Assembly: GCF_017355835.1 (NCBI RefSeq)
Contig: NZ_JAFEWF010000010.1
Span: forward strand, 186,001 to 250,000
Reading direction: 5' to 3'
Origin: Desertivirga brevis
GTDB lineage: Bacteria > Bacteroidota > Bacteroidia > Sphingobacteriales > Sphingobacteriaceae
Length of the DNA stretch: 64,000 bases
This document shows, piece by piece, positions 35,307 through 42,319 of this stretch. Every line of letters begins with the position of its first letter. Positions within the stretch are counted from its first letter, which is position 1. A model generated the notes under the pieces. The model was not told the origin of the DNA. It did not search any database and saw only the letters and a program-made list of their open reading frames with translations. The translations under genes and the position numbers were made by a program.

Positions 35307-36895
35307 GAAAATTATACTTTGTAGCTTTTTTTTTAATACTATACATAACAAGTTTCGCACAATCTCAGACCTTTCAATACGACTACAATTTTTATCAAAG
35401 GATAAATCCTATTATTTATTCGATTGATTCTAATATTCATACGGCTTTAAAGCCTATCAACTTCGGGCAAAAAGGGTATAAAGCACTGGATTCCGTTTAT
35501 CAGTTAAACACAGATAGCACTAGACGTTCCTTCCTCCATAGAAAGCTCTTTTCAGAACATCTCATTCAAATTGAAAGGGAGGACTTCAATGTATATATCG
35601 ACTTCTTACCTGACTTCCAGGTGGGCAAAGATTTTTCTAATAAAAGTAATACCTGGCTTAATACAAGAGGATTCCAGGTACAGGGAAATATCGGAAAGAA
35701 GTTTAGCTTCTATACCAACGCTTTTGAAAATCAAAGCAGGTTTCCTACTTATTTAAGGAACTTTATTGACAGCACCAATGTTATCCCCGGTCAGGTTAAC
35801 GATAAATTTGGAAGAAGCAGGGTTGTTAAGGACTGGGCTTATGCTTCTGCGGTGTTAAACTATACCCCTAACAAATACTTCTCTTTTAGCTTAGGACAAG
35901 ACAAGAATTTCATTGGGGACGGTTATCGTTCGATGCTTTTATCTGATGTGGCTACCAATTACCCATCCTTTAAGATCGTTACAACTTTGGGCAATGTTCA
36001 GTATACTAACATTTGGGCTCAGCTGGAGGACTTGACAGCGGCTCCTTTTTCTTATGATAACGGCTTCAGAAAGAAATGGGGTGCATTCCATTACCTGGAT
36101 TGGAATGTAACTAAACGGTTTTCTTTAGGCTTTTTTGAAGCTATTGTATGGCAGGACGCAGATGAGGCTGGTAAAAGAGGATTTGACGTAAGTTATCTAA
36201 CTCCGCTTATTTTCCTTAGGACTGTTGAGGGATATAATGGTTCTCCTGATAACGCTTTAATAGGTTTCAATTCCAAATACAAAGTTGCAAGGAATTTAAC
36301 AGCTTACGGACAGGTTCTGTTAGATGAGTTCACAGCGAAAGAGGTGTTTGCAGGAAACGGCTATTGGGCAAATAAATTTGCCGGTCAGCTAGGAGTGAAA
36401 GGATTTGATGCATTTAAAGTAGAGGATTTAAACTTCCTGGCAGAGTTTAATCTAGCCAGACCATTTACTTATTCTCAGCGTAGCAGTCTGCTAAACTATG
36501 GTCATTATAACCAACCTCTTGCCCATCCATTTGGTGCTAACTTCAAGGAGTTTGTAAGTATCTGGAATTATAATTTGAAAAGGTGGCAGCTAAGAGCTCA
36601 GGGTAATTTTGCTGTTTATGGTTTGGATCAGAACGGCTCAAACTACGGCAAGAACATCTTCATGTCTTACAATACAAGGGTAGCTAATTACGATAATAGC
36701 ATCGCACAGGGTCTGAAAACAAACTTCACTTACCTGGATGGACGAGTTTCGTTCCTGATGAATCCTAAGATTAATTTAAGGCTGGAGGCTGGAGCAGTGC
36801 TGAGAAAAGAAAGTAATACTTTAGGCTCAGATAAAACCACCTGGTTTACTCTTGGCCTTCGAAGCTCGTTTAGAAATATATATCAGGATTTCTAA
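35303..36895 (+). CDS. Outer membrane beta-barrel protein, RemB/Wzi-like
   Basis: A 530-residue exported protein with a signal peptide (MRKLYFVAFFLILYITSFAQ). The rest is rich in alternating aromatic beta-strands (FSFYTNAFENQSRF, FSFSLGQDKNFIGDGYRSM, RWQLRAQGNFAVYGLD, VSFLMNPKINLRLEAGAVL) and ends in a strand closed by Phe, as in outer membrane barrels. GQDKNFIGDGYRS and the capsule context recall the Wzi capsule-assembly family and flavobacterial RemB, a gliding-related protein. By ATGA overlap it is translationally joined to the WbpM-like gene. The role in polymer attachment to the surface is inferred. Confidence 0.78.
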   Translation: MRKLYFVAFFLILYITSFAQSQTFQYDYNFYQRINPIIYSIDSNIHTALKPINFGQKGYKALDSVYQLNTDSTRRSFLHRKLFSEHLIQIEREDFNVYIDFLPDFQVGKDFSNKSNTWLNTRGFQVQGNIGKKFSFYTNAFENQSRFPTYLRNFIDSTNVIPGQVNDKFGRSRVVKDWAYASAVLNYTPNKYFSFSLGQDKNFIGDGYRSMLLSDVATNYPSFKIVTTLGNVQYTNIWAQLEDLTAAPFSYDNGFRKKWGAFHYLDWNVTKRFSLGFFEAIVWQDADEAGKRGFDVSYLTPLIFLRTVEGYNGSPDNALIGFNSKYKVARNLTAYGQVLLDEFTAKEVFAGNGYWANKFAGQLGVKGFDAFKVEDLNFLAEFNLARPFTYSQRSSLLNYGHYNQPLAHPFGANFKEFVSIWNYNLKRWQLRAQGNFAVYGLDQNGSNYGKNIFMSYNTRVANYDNSIAQGLKTNFTYLDGRVSFLMNPKINLRLEAGAVLRKESNTLGSDKTTWFTLGLRSSFRNIYQDF

Positions 36896-36974
36896 TTGTC
36901 TTAAACTGTTGCTATTGCTATTATTAATGCCTAAATACTATCTTAGCGTTTAGTAGACGAAATCTTTCCAAGAT

Positions 36975-37006
36975 TTTGAATCTTTCCACGGACATAATAA
37001 TATTTG
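36975..37006 (+). promoter_or_regulatory. Candidate promoter of the aminotransferase unit
   Basis: TTTG (36975-36978) and AATATTTG (36999-37006, one base off TAnnTTTG) are spaced 20 bases apart, near the Bacteroidota consensus. The implied transcript start is about at the first ATG (37014), which favours translation from the second ATG at 37026. Confidence 0.4.
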
Positions 37007-37025
37007 CAAAAGTATGGAGGCCCTG

Positions 37026-38153
37026 ATGAAGCCAAAAATTCTTATGGCTGACTTGCAGGGTCAGTATCAAAGAGTCAAGGATGAGGTAGATGAGGCAATG
37101 CAGCAGGTTCTGCTTTCATCAAAATACATTAATGGTCCTCAGGTAAAGGAATTTGAAGGACATTTGGGGGAATACTTACAAGGAGCAGAAATAGTAAGCT
37201 GTGCTAATGGTACCGACGCTCTTCAAATAGCTTTGATGGCACTTGAGCTTTCTCCCGGCGATGAGGTAATCGTTCCTTCGTTCACCTACGTATCCTGCGC
37301 TGAAGTCATCTCGCTTCTGAACCTGATACCTATCTTTGTGGATGTTGATCCGCATAGCTATACAATTGATCCTGTCGCTGTAGAACAAGCTCTTAGTCCT
37401 CGTACAAAAGCGATCATTGCAGTTCATTTGTTTGGGCAATGTGCTTCGATGGAGCCACTTCTATACCTCGCCCAAAAACTCGATCTTTTTTTAATTGAAG
37501 ATACCGCACAAGCTTTAGGTGCTGAATATGTTTTCCAGGATGGAAAGCGACGCAAAGCAGGTACTATTGGTCATATAGGTTGTACTTCTTTTTTTCCATC
37601 TAAAATTTTAGGTTGTTTCGGCGATGGAGGAGCATTGATAACCCGGCATAAGGGTCTTGCGAAAAAAGCCAGGATGATTGCAAATCATGGACAGAAAATT
37701 AAATACGTTCATGAAAAGATTGGCTTAAATTCCCGCTTAGATACCCTCCAAGCTGCTGTATTAGATATTAAACTCAAGTACATCAATGAGTATATTGCAA
37801 GCAGGAGATCTGCGGCAAACTGGTACTATGCTAATTTAGATAACTTGAGTTGGATATGTTTACCTGCGCAGTTACGGCATTCGTCTCATGTTTTTAATCA
37901 ATTTACAATTACTTTAGCAGAAACTGTAGATAGAGTTCAATTTCAAGCTTACTTGTCGTCCAAAGGGATTGACACCATGATCTATTATCCCATAGCTCTT
38001 CATAAACAAATGGCCTTTGCCTCTCTGAAATCTTCTAATGTTCATCTTCCTGCAACAGAGAACCTTTGTAAAAGGGTTTTATCTTTGCCTATGGATACTG
38101 AACTGGGGCCAGATGCTTTGAAGTATATCACTGATACTATCAAAGACTTCTAA
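37026..38153 (+). CDS. DegT/DnrJ/EryC1/StrS-family sugar aminotransferase
   Basis: A PLP-dependent transaminase of nucleotide-linked keto-sugars, 375 residues from the start at 37026 (frame open to 37014). Motifs: NGTDALQIAL, GDEVIVPSFTYVSCAEVI, EDTAQALGA (PLP-ring Asp), and the PLP-binding Lys in TSFFPSKILGCFGDGGAL (Lys at residue 193 from this start). C-terminal YYPIALHKQ is typical. NGTDALQIALMAL and GAEY recall WbpE/WlbC, which make 3-amino sugars from UDP-GlcNAcA. The next gene is a Gfo/Idh dehydrogenase, the usual partner. The sugar made is not certain. Confidence 0.92.
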   Translation: MKPKILMADLQGQYQRVKDEVDEAMQQVLLSSKYINGPQVKEFEGHLGEYLQGAEIVSCANGTDALQIALMALELSPGDEVIVPSFTYVSCAEVISLLNLIPIFVDVDPHSYTIDPVAVEQALSPRTKAIIAVHLFGQCASMEPLLYLAQKLDLFLIEDTAQALGAEYVFQDGKRRKAGTIGHIGCTSFFPSKILGCFGDGGALITRHKGLAKKARMIANHGQKIKYVHEKIGLNSRLDTLQAAVLDIKLKYINEYIASRRSAANWYYANLDNLSWICLPAQLRHSSHVFNQFTITLAETVDRVQFQAYLSSKGIDTMIYYPIALHKQMAFASLKSSNVHLPATENLCKRVLSLPMDTELGPDALKYITDTIKDF

Positions 38154-38161
38154 TTTTGTTT

Positions 38162-39142
38162 ATGGAAGAACAAGTTCGATTTGCGGTCGCAGGAGCTGGA
38201 CACATTGGGAAACGACATATTAGTATCCTTAAAAATCGGACGGATGTTAAACTTGTGGCAGTTATAGACCCGAAGCCTTCTTCCACTTCTCTGGCTGCTG
38301 ATCATTTCCCTTCCATGCAAGCATTTTGGGACTCCGATATCCAAGCCGACATCCTTACAATTGCTACACCCAACGGTCTTCATGCTTTACAAGCCCTGGA
38401 AGCCTTGGAACGGAAACTTCATGTGTTAGTTGAAAAGCCGCTGGCTTTAGACAACGCTGCTGCAGAAAAAATAATAGCAAAAGCAAATGAGTTTGGAAAA
38501 CATTGGTTCACCGTCTTGCCCAACAGGTATTCCTATCCCACAAGATGGCTAAAACAAATGGTGGAGACCGATAGACTTGGAAAGATCTTCCTAGTACAGG
38601 TTAACGGCTTTTGGAACAGAGATGAACAATACTACCAGGAAAGAACCTGGTGCGGTACCAAAACACTTGACGGAGGACCGCTGTACACTCAATTCTCCCA
38701 CTGCATCGACTTGCTCTACTGGATTTTTGGCGACCTAAAAAATATCCAGGCTAAATTTAATAATTTCCGTCATCAGGATTTGACGGAGGTTGAGGATTCT
38801 GGCTTCGTGAATTTTGATTTACTTTCCGGAGGTATGGGGAGTCTTACTTATACCACTGCAGTGATGGATCATAATCTGGAAACTACTATTACGGTCATAG
38901 CCGAAAATGGGACCATTAAAATCGGGGGGCAATACATGGATACTATTACTTATTGTGATGTGAAGGATTACGATTCCAGGAAGATGAACTTAAACCAGAA
39001 TATCGTTGACAATCACAGCCAGGTCATCACAGACGTAATTGATGTTATCAGAGGCAAAAAGAAAACAGATGTCTCTGGCGAGGAGGCACTAAGAGTAATT
39101 GAAATTATAACAGAAATTTATTCCGTTAGGGACAGGGATTAA
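38162..39142 (+). CDS. Gfo/Idh/MocA-family oxidoreductase (WlbA/WbpB-like by context)
   Basis: A 326-residue NAD(P)-dependent sugar dehydrogenase (frame open from 38156; the second Met, MEEQVRFAV, is preferred). N-terminal GAGHIGKRHISIL is the dinucleotide loop, VEKPLALD the EKP motif, and GGPLYTQFSHCIDLLYWIFG holds the catalytic His of the family. It starts just after the aminotransferase. The pair oxidise-then-aminate matches 2,3-diamino-sugar synthesis (WlbA/WlbC, WbpB/WbpE); no UDP-GlcNAc 6-dehydrogenase or N-acetyltransferase is seen in the window. Confidence 0.9.
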   Translation: MEEQVRFAVAGAGHIGKRHISILKNRTDVKLVAVIDPKPSSTSLAADHFPSMQAFWDSDIQADILTIATPNGLHALQALEALERKLHVLVEKPLALDNAAAEKIIAKANEFGKHWFTVLPNRYSYPTRWLKQMVETDRLGKIFLVQVNGFWNRDEQYYQERTWCGTKTLDGGPLYTQFSHCIDLLYWIFGDLKNIQAKFNNFRHQDLTEVEDSGFVNFDLLSGGMGSLTYTTAVMDHNLETTITVIAENGTIKIGGQYMDTITYCDVKDYDSRKMNLNQNIVDNHSQVITDVIDVIRGKKKTDVSGEEALRVIEIITEIYSVRDRD

Positions 39143-39154
39143 ACAGCGATAGCA

Positions 39155-40420
39155 ATGATCTATATTCTGTCTCCTTATAATCTCGATGTTAATACAACTG
39201 CCCGAAACCGCATCCTGTCTTTTTATTCCGCTTTGTCTAAGAATGGCCTTCCGGTAAAAATACTTAACCCTCCCCTATTAGAAAGAGATACTGAAGCTAG
39301 GTCGAAGGGCTTATTGAAATACGATGGAGAACAAGGAGATATTATATCATTTGAATTAGATGAAAGTCTTAGTGAGCGAATAATTTCGAAGCTAATAGGC
39401 AGTGGGAATAACAGGATGGCTTCCGCCTTATTAGGCTTCTTATATTTGTTAATAAATGGATGTGATTTTTACTATCCGGTAAACTCGCTCAGAGAATACT
39501 TTACATCCAATTCCTTGCGACCGCGGGACGTCCTAATAGCCTCTGGGTTTCCTTATAGTCTTTTTAAGGTTGCTGCTGAATTAGCAAGGGCAAAAAATTG
39601 CAAATTAATCCTCGACTACCGCGACCCATGGACCTATAGCTATAAGCCTTTGGATTCAAAGGTTTGGATAAGCAGGATAAAAAACTGTCTGCAGAGAAAT
39701 ACGGAGGACAAATGCCTGAGTGTAGCGAATAAAGCCTTCTGTGATAGCGAGATGGTGAAAGCACTTTTTCCCTCCCAATTCCGGCATAAAATAGGTGTTA
39801 TTCTAAATGGAGCAAATCTTCATGTGATAGAACCTAGGCGCATTGTTGGTCACTATCCTGTCTTTAGAATTGTTTACCTTGGCACACTGTATAATGATCA
39901 AATTATTGATCTAAGTTTCTTCAGATCCTTATCGCAATTGCTAAGATCTAAACAAATAGAGCCGGAGAAATTCGATGTCCTTTTTGTGGGATCCCGATCA
40001 AATACTATGCTTCCTGATATAATTGATGATTTTGGATTGAAGGAATTTATCACAGTTACGCCAAGGCTGTCTTTACCAGAAGCGATTGAGATTGCTTATA
40101 CTGCAGCAGCTTTTCTTCATCTGAAGTATGGAGACCGAACTGAGATAGATAGTTCGAAACAATTGGACTATCTGGCTCTTCAAAAGCCCATACTTTTGCC
40201 TATTTCAGACCACGGCAATGCAGCAAAGAGCATAAAAGAGCACAATGCCGGATATGTATGCGAAAGTGAGAACGAGTGTTATGAAATGCTCTGTAGTCTT
40301 TGGGAGAAACATCAGAAAGGAGAAAGCTTTATCATTCCGCGTTCCAAGGAGTTTTTGTATAGTATTAGCAGGGAAGCGGAAGCGGAAAAGCTGGTTGAGG
40401 TGGTTAGGGGGTTGGTGTGA
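39155..40420 (+). CDS. Putative GT-B glycosyltransferase
   Basis: A 421-residue protein without signal peptide. The opening YILSPYNLDVNTTARNRILSFYSAL looks like an acceptor-side GT-B N-terminus (GT4 type), with LILDYRDPWTYSYKPL and FCDSEMVKALFP in the linker region and a donor half: RIVYLGTLYNDQIIDLSFF, VLFVGSRSN, and KQLDYLALQKPILLPISDHGNAA in place of the usual E-x7-E loop. It is divergent from its neighbours and I cannot name a substrate. It starts 12 bases after the dehydrogenase. Confidence 0.78.
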   Translation: MIYILSPYNLDVNTTARNRILSFYSALSKNGLPVKILNPPLLERDTEARSKGLLKYDGEQGDIISFELDESLSERIISKLIGSGNNRMASALLGFLYLLINGCDFYYPVNSLREYFTSNSLRPRDVLIASGFPYSLFKVAAELARAKNCKLILDYRDPWTYSYKPLDSKVWISRIKNCLQRNTEDKCLSVANKAFCDSEMVKALFPSQFRHKIGVILNGANLHVIEPRRIVGHYPVFRIVYLGTLYNDQIIDLSFFRSLSQLLRSKQIEPEKFDVLFVGSRSNTMLPDIIDDFGLKEFITVTPRLSLPEAIEIAYTAAAFLHLKYGDRTEIDSSKQLDYLALQKPILLPISDHGNAAKSIKEHNAGYVCESENECYEMLCSLWEKHQKGESFIIPRSKEFLYSISREAEAEKLVEVVRGLV

Positions 40421-40455
40421 TTTATTGGAGAGATAGTTGATGAAAAGAATGTTGC

Positions 40456-40498
40456 ATACCCTCTCTGCCTTCGGCATCTCCCCCAAAGGGGGAGAAAA
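40456..40498. repeat. Interspersed palindromic repeat, copy A
   Basis: Begins ataccctctctgccttcgg, has a small gcc-ttc-ggc hairpin, then a perfect stem tctccccc / gggggaga (40477-40484, 40488-40495) with loop aaa. It is nearly identical to copy B at 41629. It lies in the gap before the next transferase and, if translated, gives a false N-terminus (LSAFGISPKGGEK). Confidence 0.85.
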
Positions 40499-40529
40499 GG
40501 CAGTGCTCACCTGCAAAACGCATATTTTC

Positions 40530-41606
40530 ATGGATGATATTATATTTTCACTGCAATCTATTGGAGGTATTTCTGTTTATTGGGCATCTTTCCTTCAACA
40601 GTGGCAGCAGAGTAGGTTCAGAAATGTAGTCCTGATTCGAAGGGGGGATTCTAAGTCAATCTTACCGATAGAAGAGAGCTGGCGAGGTGAGAGTATTTAT
40701 GACAATAAGCTTCCTCTTAGCTTAGCCCGGCTGCTTCCTTTACTTGTCAAACTACCGGCCTATAGCTTGTTCCACTCCAGCTATTTACGCTATAGTCTTC
40801 AGAAGAACGTATGCAGTATTATTACCATTCACGATCTGGCAGCAGAGATAGGGATGGTTACAGGGTGGAGAGCGAGGTTTAAAAGATTTCTGCAAGAGTC
40901 TGCAATTAACCGGGCTAACGGAATTATCTGTGTCTCGGAAACTACCAGAAAAAAATTGCTTGCTCTTTATCCAAAGGTAGCGGTAGAGAAAACTAAAGTT
41001 ATTCATCACGGCTTCTCGAACCAATTCTATCGCTTAAAACAGAATGAGGGCCGCGTTAATAAGACAATATTATTTGTTGGAGGGAGGGCTCATTATAAAA
41101 ACTTTAAGCTATGTCTTAGGGTGATTAAAAAACTGGACAATTTTGAGTTAATTTTAGTTGGAGGAGGAAAGCTTAAAGCTTGCGAAACTAATGAACTTAA
41201 CAAAGCTTGCAATGGTAGATGGAGCCATCATGACAACGTTTCTGTTGATCAGTTGAATAAGTTTTACAACGAAGCCTATTGCCTTTTATATCCAAGCTTG
41301 TACGAGGGATTTGGTATGCCTGTGATCGAGGCGATGAAAGCGGGATGCCCGGTGGTATGTGCAGGGAACGAGGCAGTGAAAGAGGTTGCCGGAGATGCTG
41401 TTTTAATTGTGAATATTGATTTCGATTATAACTCTTATGTTGATGCGATTTTGAGTCTGGAGTCAGTGGCTTTTAGAGAAGAGATAATTGACAAAGGGTT
41501 GGAAAAGGCAGGGGAATATACGATAGAGAAGAATTTTGAAGAGACGGTTGGCTTTTATAAGGAGGTGTTTAGGAAGAAGTTTGGTAGGGAGTTGGAGGGA
41601 CTGTAA
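40530..41606 (+). CDS. Family 4-type glycosyltransferase (GT-B), paralogue of the 29.5-kb gene
   Basis: A 358-residue GT-B transferase from the start at 40530 (MDDIIFSLQSIGGISVYWAS). The frame is open to 40437, but the extra 31 residues are encoded by a repeat element and are not part of the family. Motifs: ITIHDLAAEIG, VSETTRKKLLALYP, ILFVGGRAHYKNF, LLYPSLYEGFGMPVIEAMKAGCP. The order and wording of motifs closely follow those of the transferase at 29540-30619, so the two probably arose by duplication and may add the same sugar. It is the last gene of the polysaccharide region. Confidence 0.92.
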   Translation: MDDIIFSLQSIGGISVYWASFLQQWQQSRFRNVVLIRRGDSKSILPIEESWRGESIYDNKLPLSLARLLPLLVKLPAYSLFHSSYLRYSLQKNVCSIITIHDLAAEIGMVTGWRARFKRFLQESAINRANGIICVSETTRKKLLALYPKVAVEKTKVIHHGFSNQFYRLKQNEGRVNKTILFVGGRAHYKNFKLCLRVIKKLDNFELILVGGGKLKACETNELNKACNGRWSHHDNVSVDQLNKFYNEAYCLLYPSLYEGFGMPVIEAMKAGCPVVCAGNEAVKEVAGDAVLIVNIDFDYNSYVDAILSLESVAFREEIIDKGLEKAGEYTIEKNFEETVGFYKEVFRKKFGRELEGL

Positions 41607-41628
41607 TGTTAGGGCAATTGTAAAGCGT

Positions 41629-41670
41629 ATACCCTCTCTGCCTTCGGCATCTCCCCCAAAGGGGGAGAAA
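41629..41670. repeat. Interspersed palindromic repeat, copy B
   Basis: Same sequence as copy A through the stem tctccccc / gggggaga (41650-41657, 41661-41668). It fills most of the 66-base gap between converging genes, and its flank (ggc..gcgcc) supplies the stop codon and last codons of the SprT-like gene. There is no U-run, so it is not a typical terminator. Confidence 0.85.
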
Positions 41671-41672
41671 GG

Positions 41673-42311
41673 CTATCGCGCCCTTTCTGCCGGACCATTG
41701 TTGCCTTCATCTCCAATTGGAAATACCTCCGCTAACGGACTAAACAGGTAAACCCTGCCCGTTCCATTCTCTACACACTTAAAACGTTTCCTTACCTGCT
41801 CTCCTTTGGTAAACTGACGTCCCCCTTTTATCTGGAAGACAGATTTAACAGGTAAAGCTTCGATCAATATCGTTTGCTTCTGGTCGTATTGCTTTAAGGC
41901 ACGGAAAAGATTAAGATCACTGCAACTGGAAGCTGCTGGGTTTTCTAAATAACTCGCTATTGCCTTTTTAAGGTCAGTAGGGAAAATTTGCAGATCGAAG
42001 AAGGGTTGCATCATGCGCTTGAAGTTATGCTTCCATTCGGCTCCGTGCGGCTTTACACGTCCTTTGTGCTCATTCCAAGTTAGTAGGTGTGCGAACTCGT
42101 GCACCGTGGTTACCAAGAAGGCGTAAGGGTTTAAATCGTAGTTAACCGAAATACGGTGGTTCTGTCCGCCGTAAGGGGAGCGGTAATCCCCGAACTTGGT
42201 ATTTCTATTCCTCGAAATCTTGAATTCACATTTGAAATAGTCGATCCATTTAGCAACCAGAGGAGCTGCTTCCGGAGGGAGGTATTTTGAAAGCACCTTT
42301 ACTTTATCCAC
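41673..42311 (-). CDS. SprT-like zinc metalloprotein
   Basis: A 212-residue protein with the SprT-like domain: HEFAH at residues 71-75 (zinc ligands and catalytic Glu) and the third ligand in KPHGAEWK (His 89). In bacteria the function is unclear; the eukaryotic relative Spartan is a DNA-protein crosslink protease. The C-terminal half is basic and has no cysteines of a zinc ribbon. Its last six or so residues (PAERAR) are encoded by a repeat flank, so the original end may have been different. It follows feoB by 8 bases on the same strand, suggesting co-transcription. Confidence 0.87.
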   Translation of the reverse strand: MDKVKVLSKYLPPEAAPLVAKWIDYFKCEFKISRNRNTKFGDYRSPYGGQNHRISVNYDLNPYAFLVTTVHEFAHLLTWNEHKGRVKPHGAEWKHNFKRMMQPFFDLQIFPTDLKKAIASYLENPAASSCSDLNLFRALKQYDQKQTILIEALPVKSVFQIKGGRQFTKGEQVRKRFKCVENGTGRVYLFSPLAEVFPIGDEGNNGPAERAR

Positions 42312-42319
42312 AACAATAC

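Noticed and set aside
41650..41668. Repeat stem of copy B as an intrinsic terminator
   Set aside because: It is followed by no U-run on either strand, and the same stem occurs at unrelated places, so it is better explained as a repeat element.
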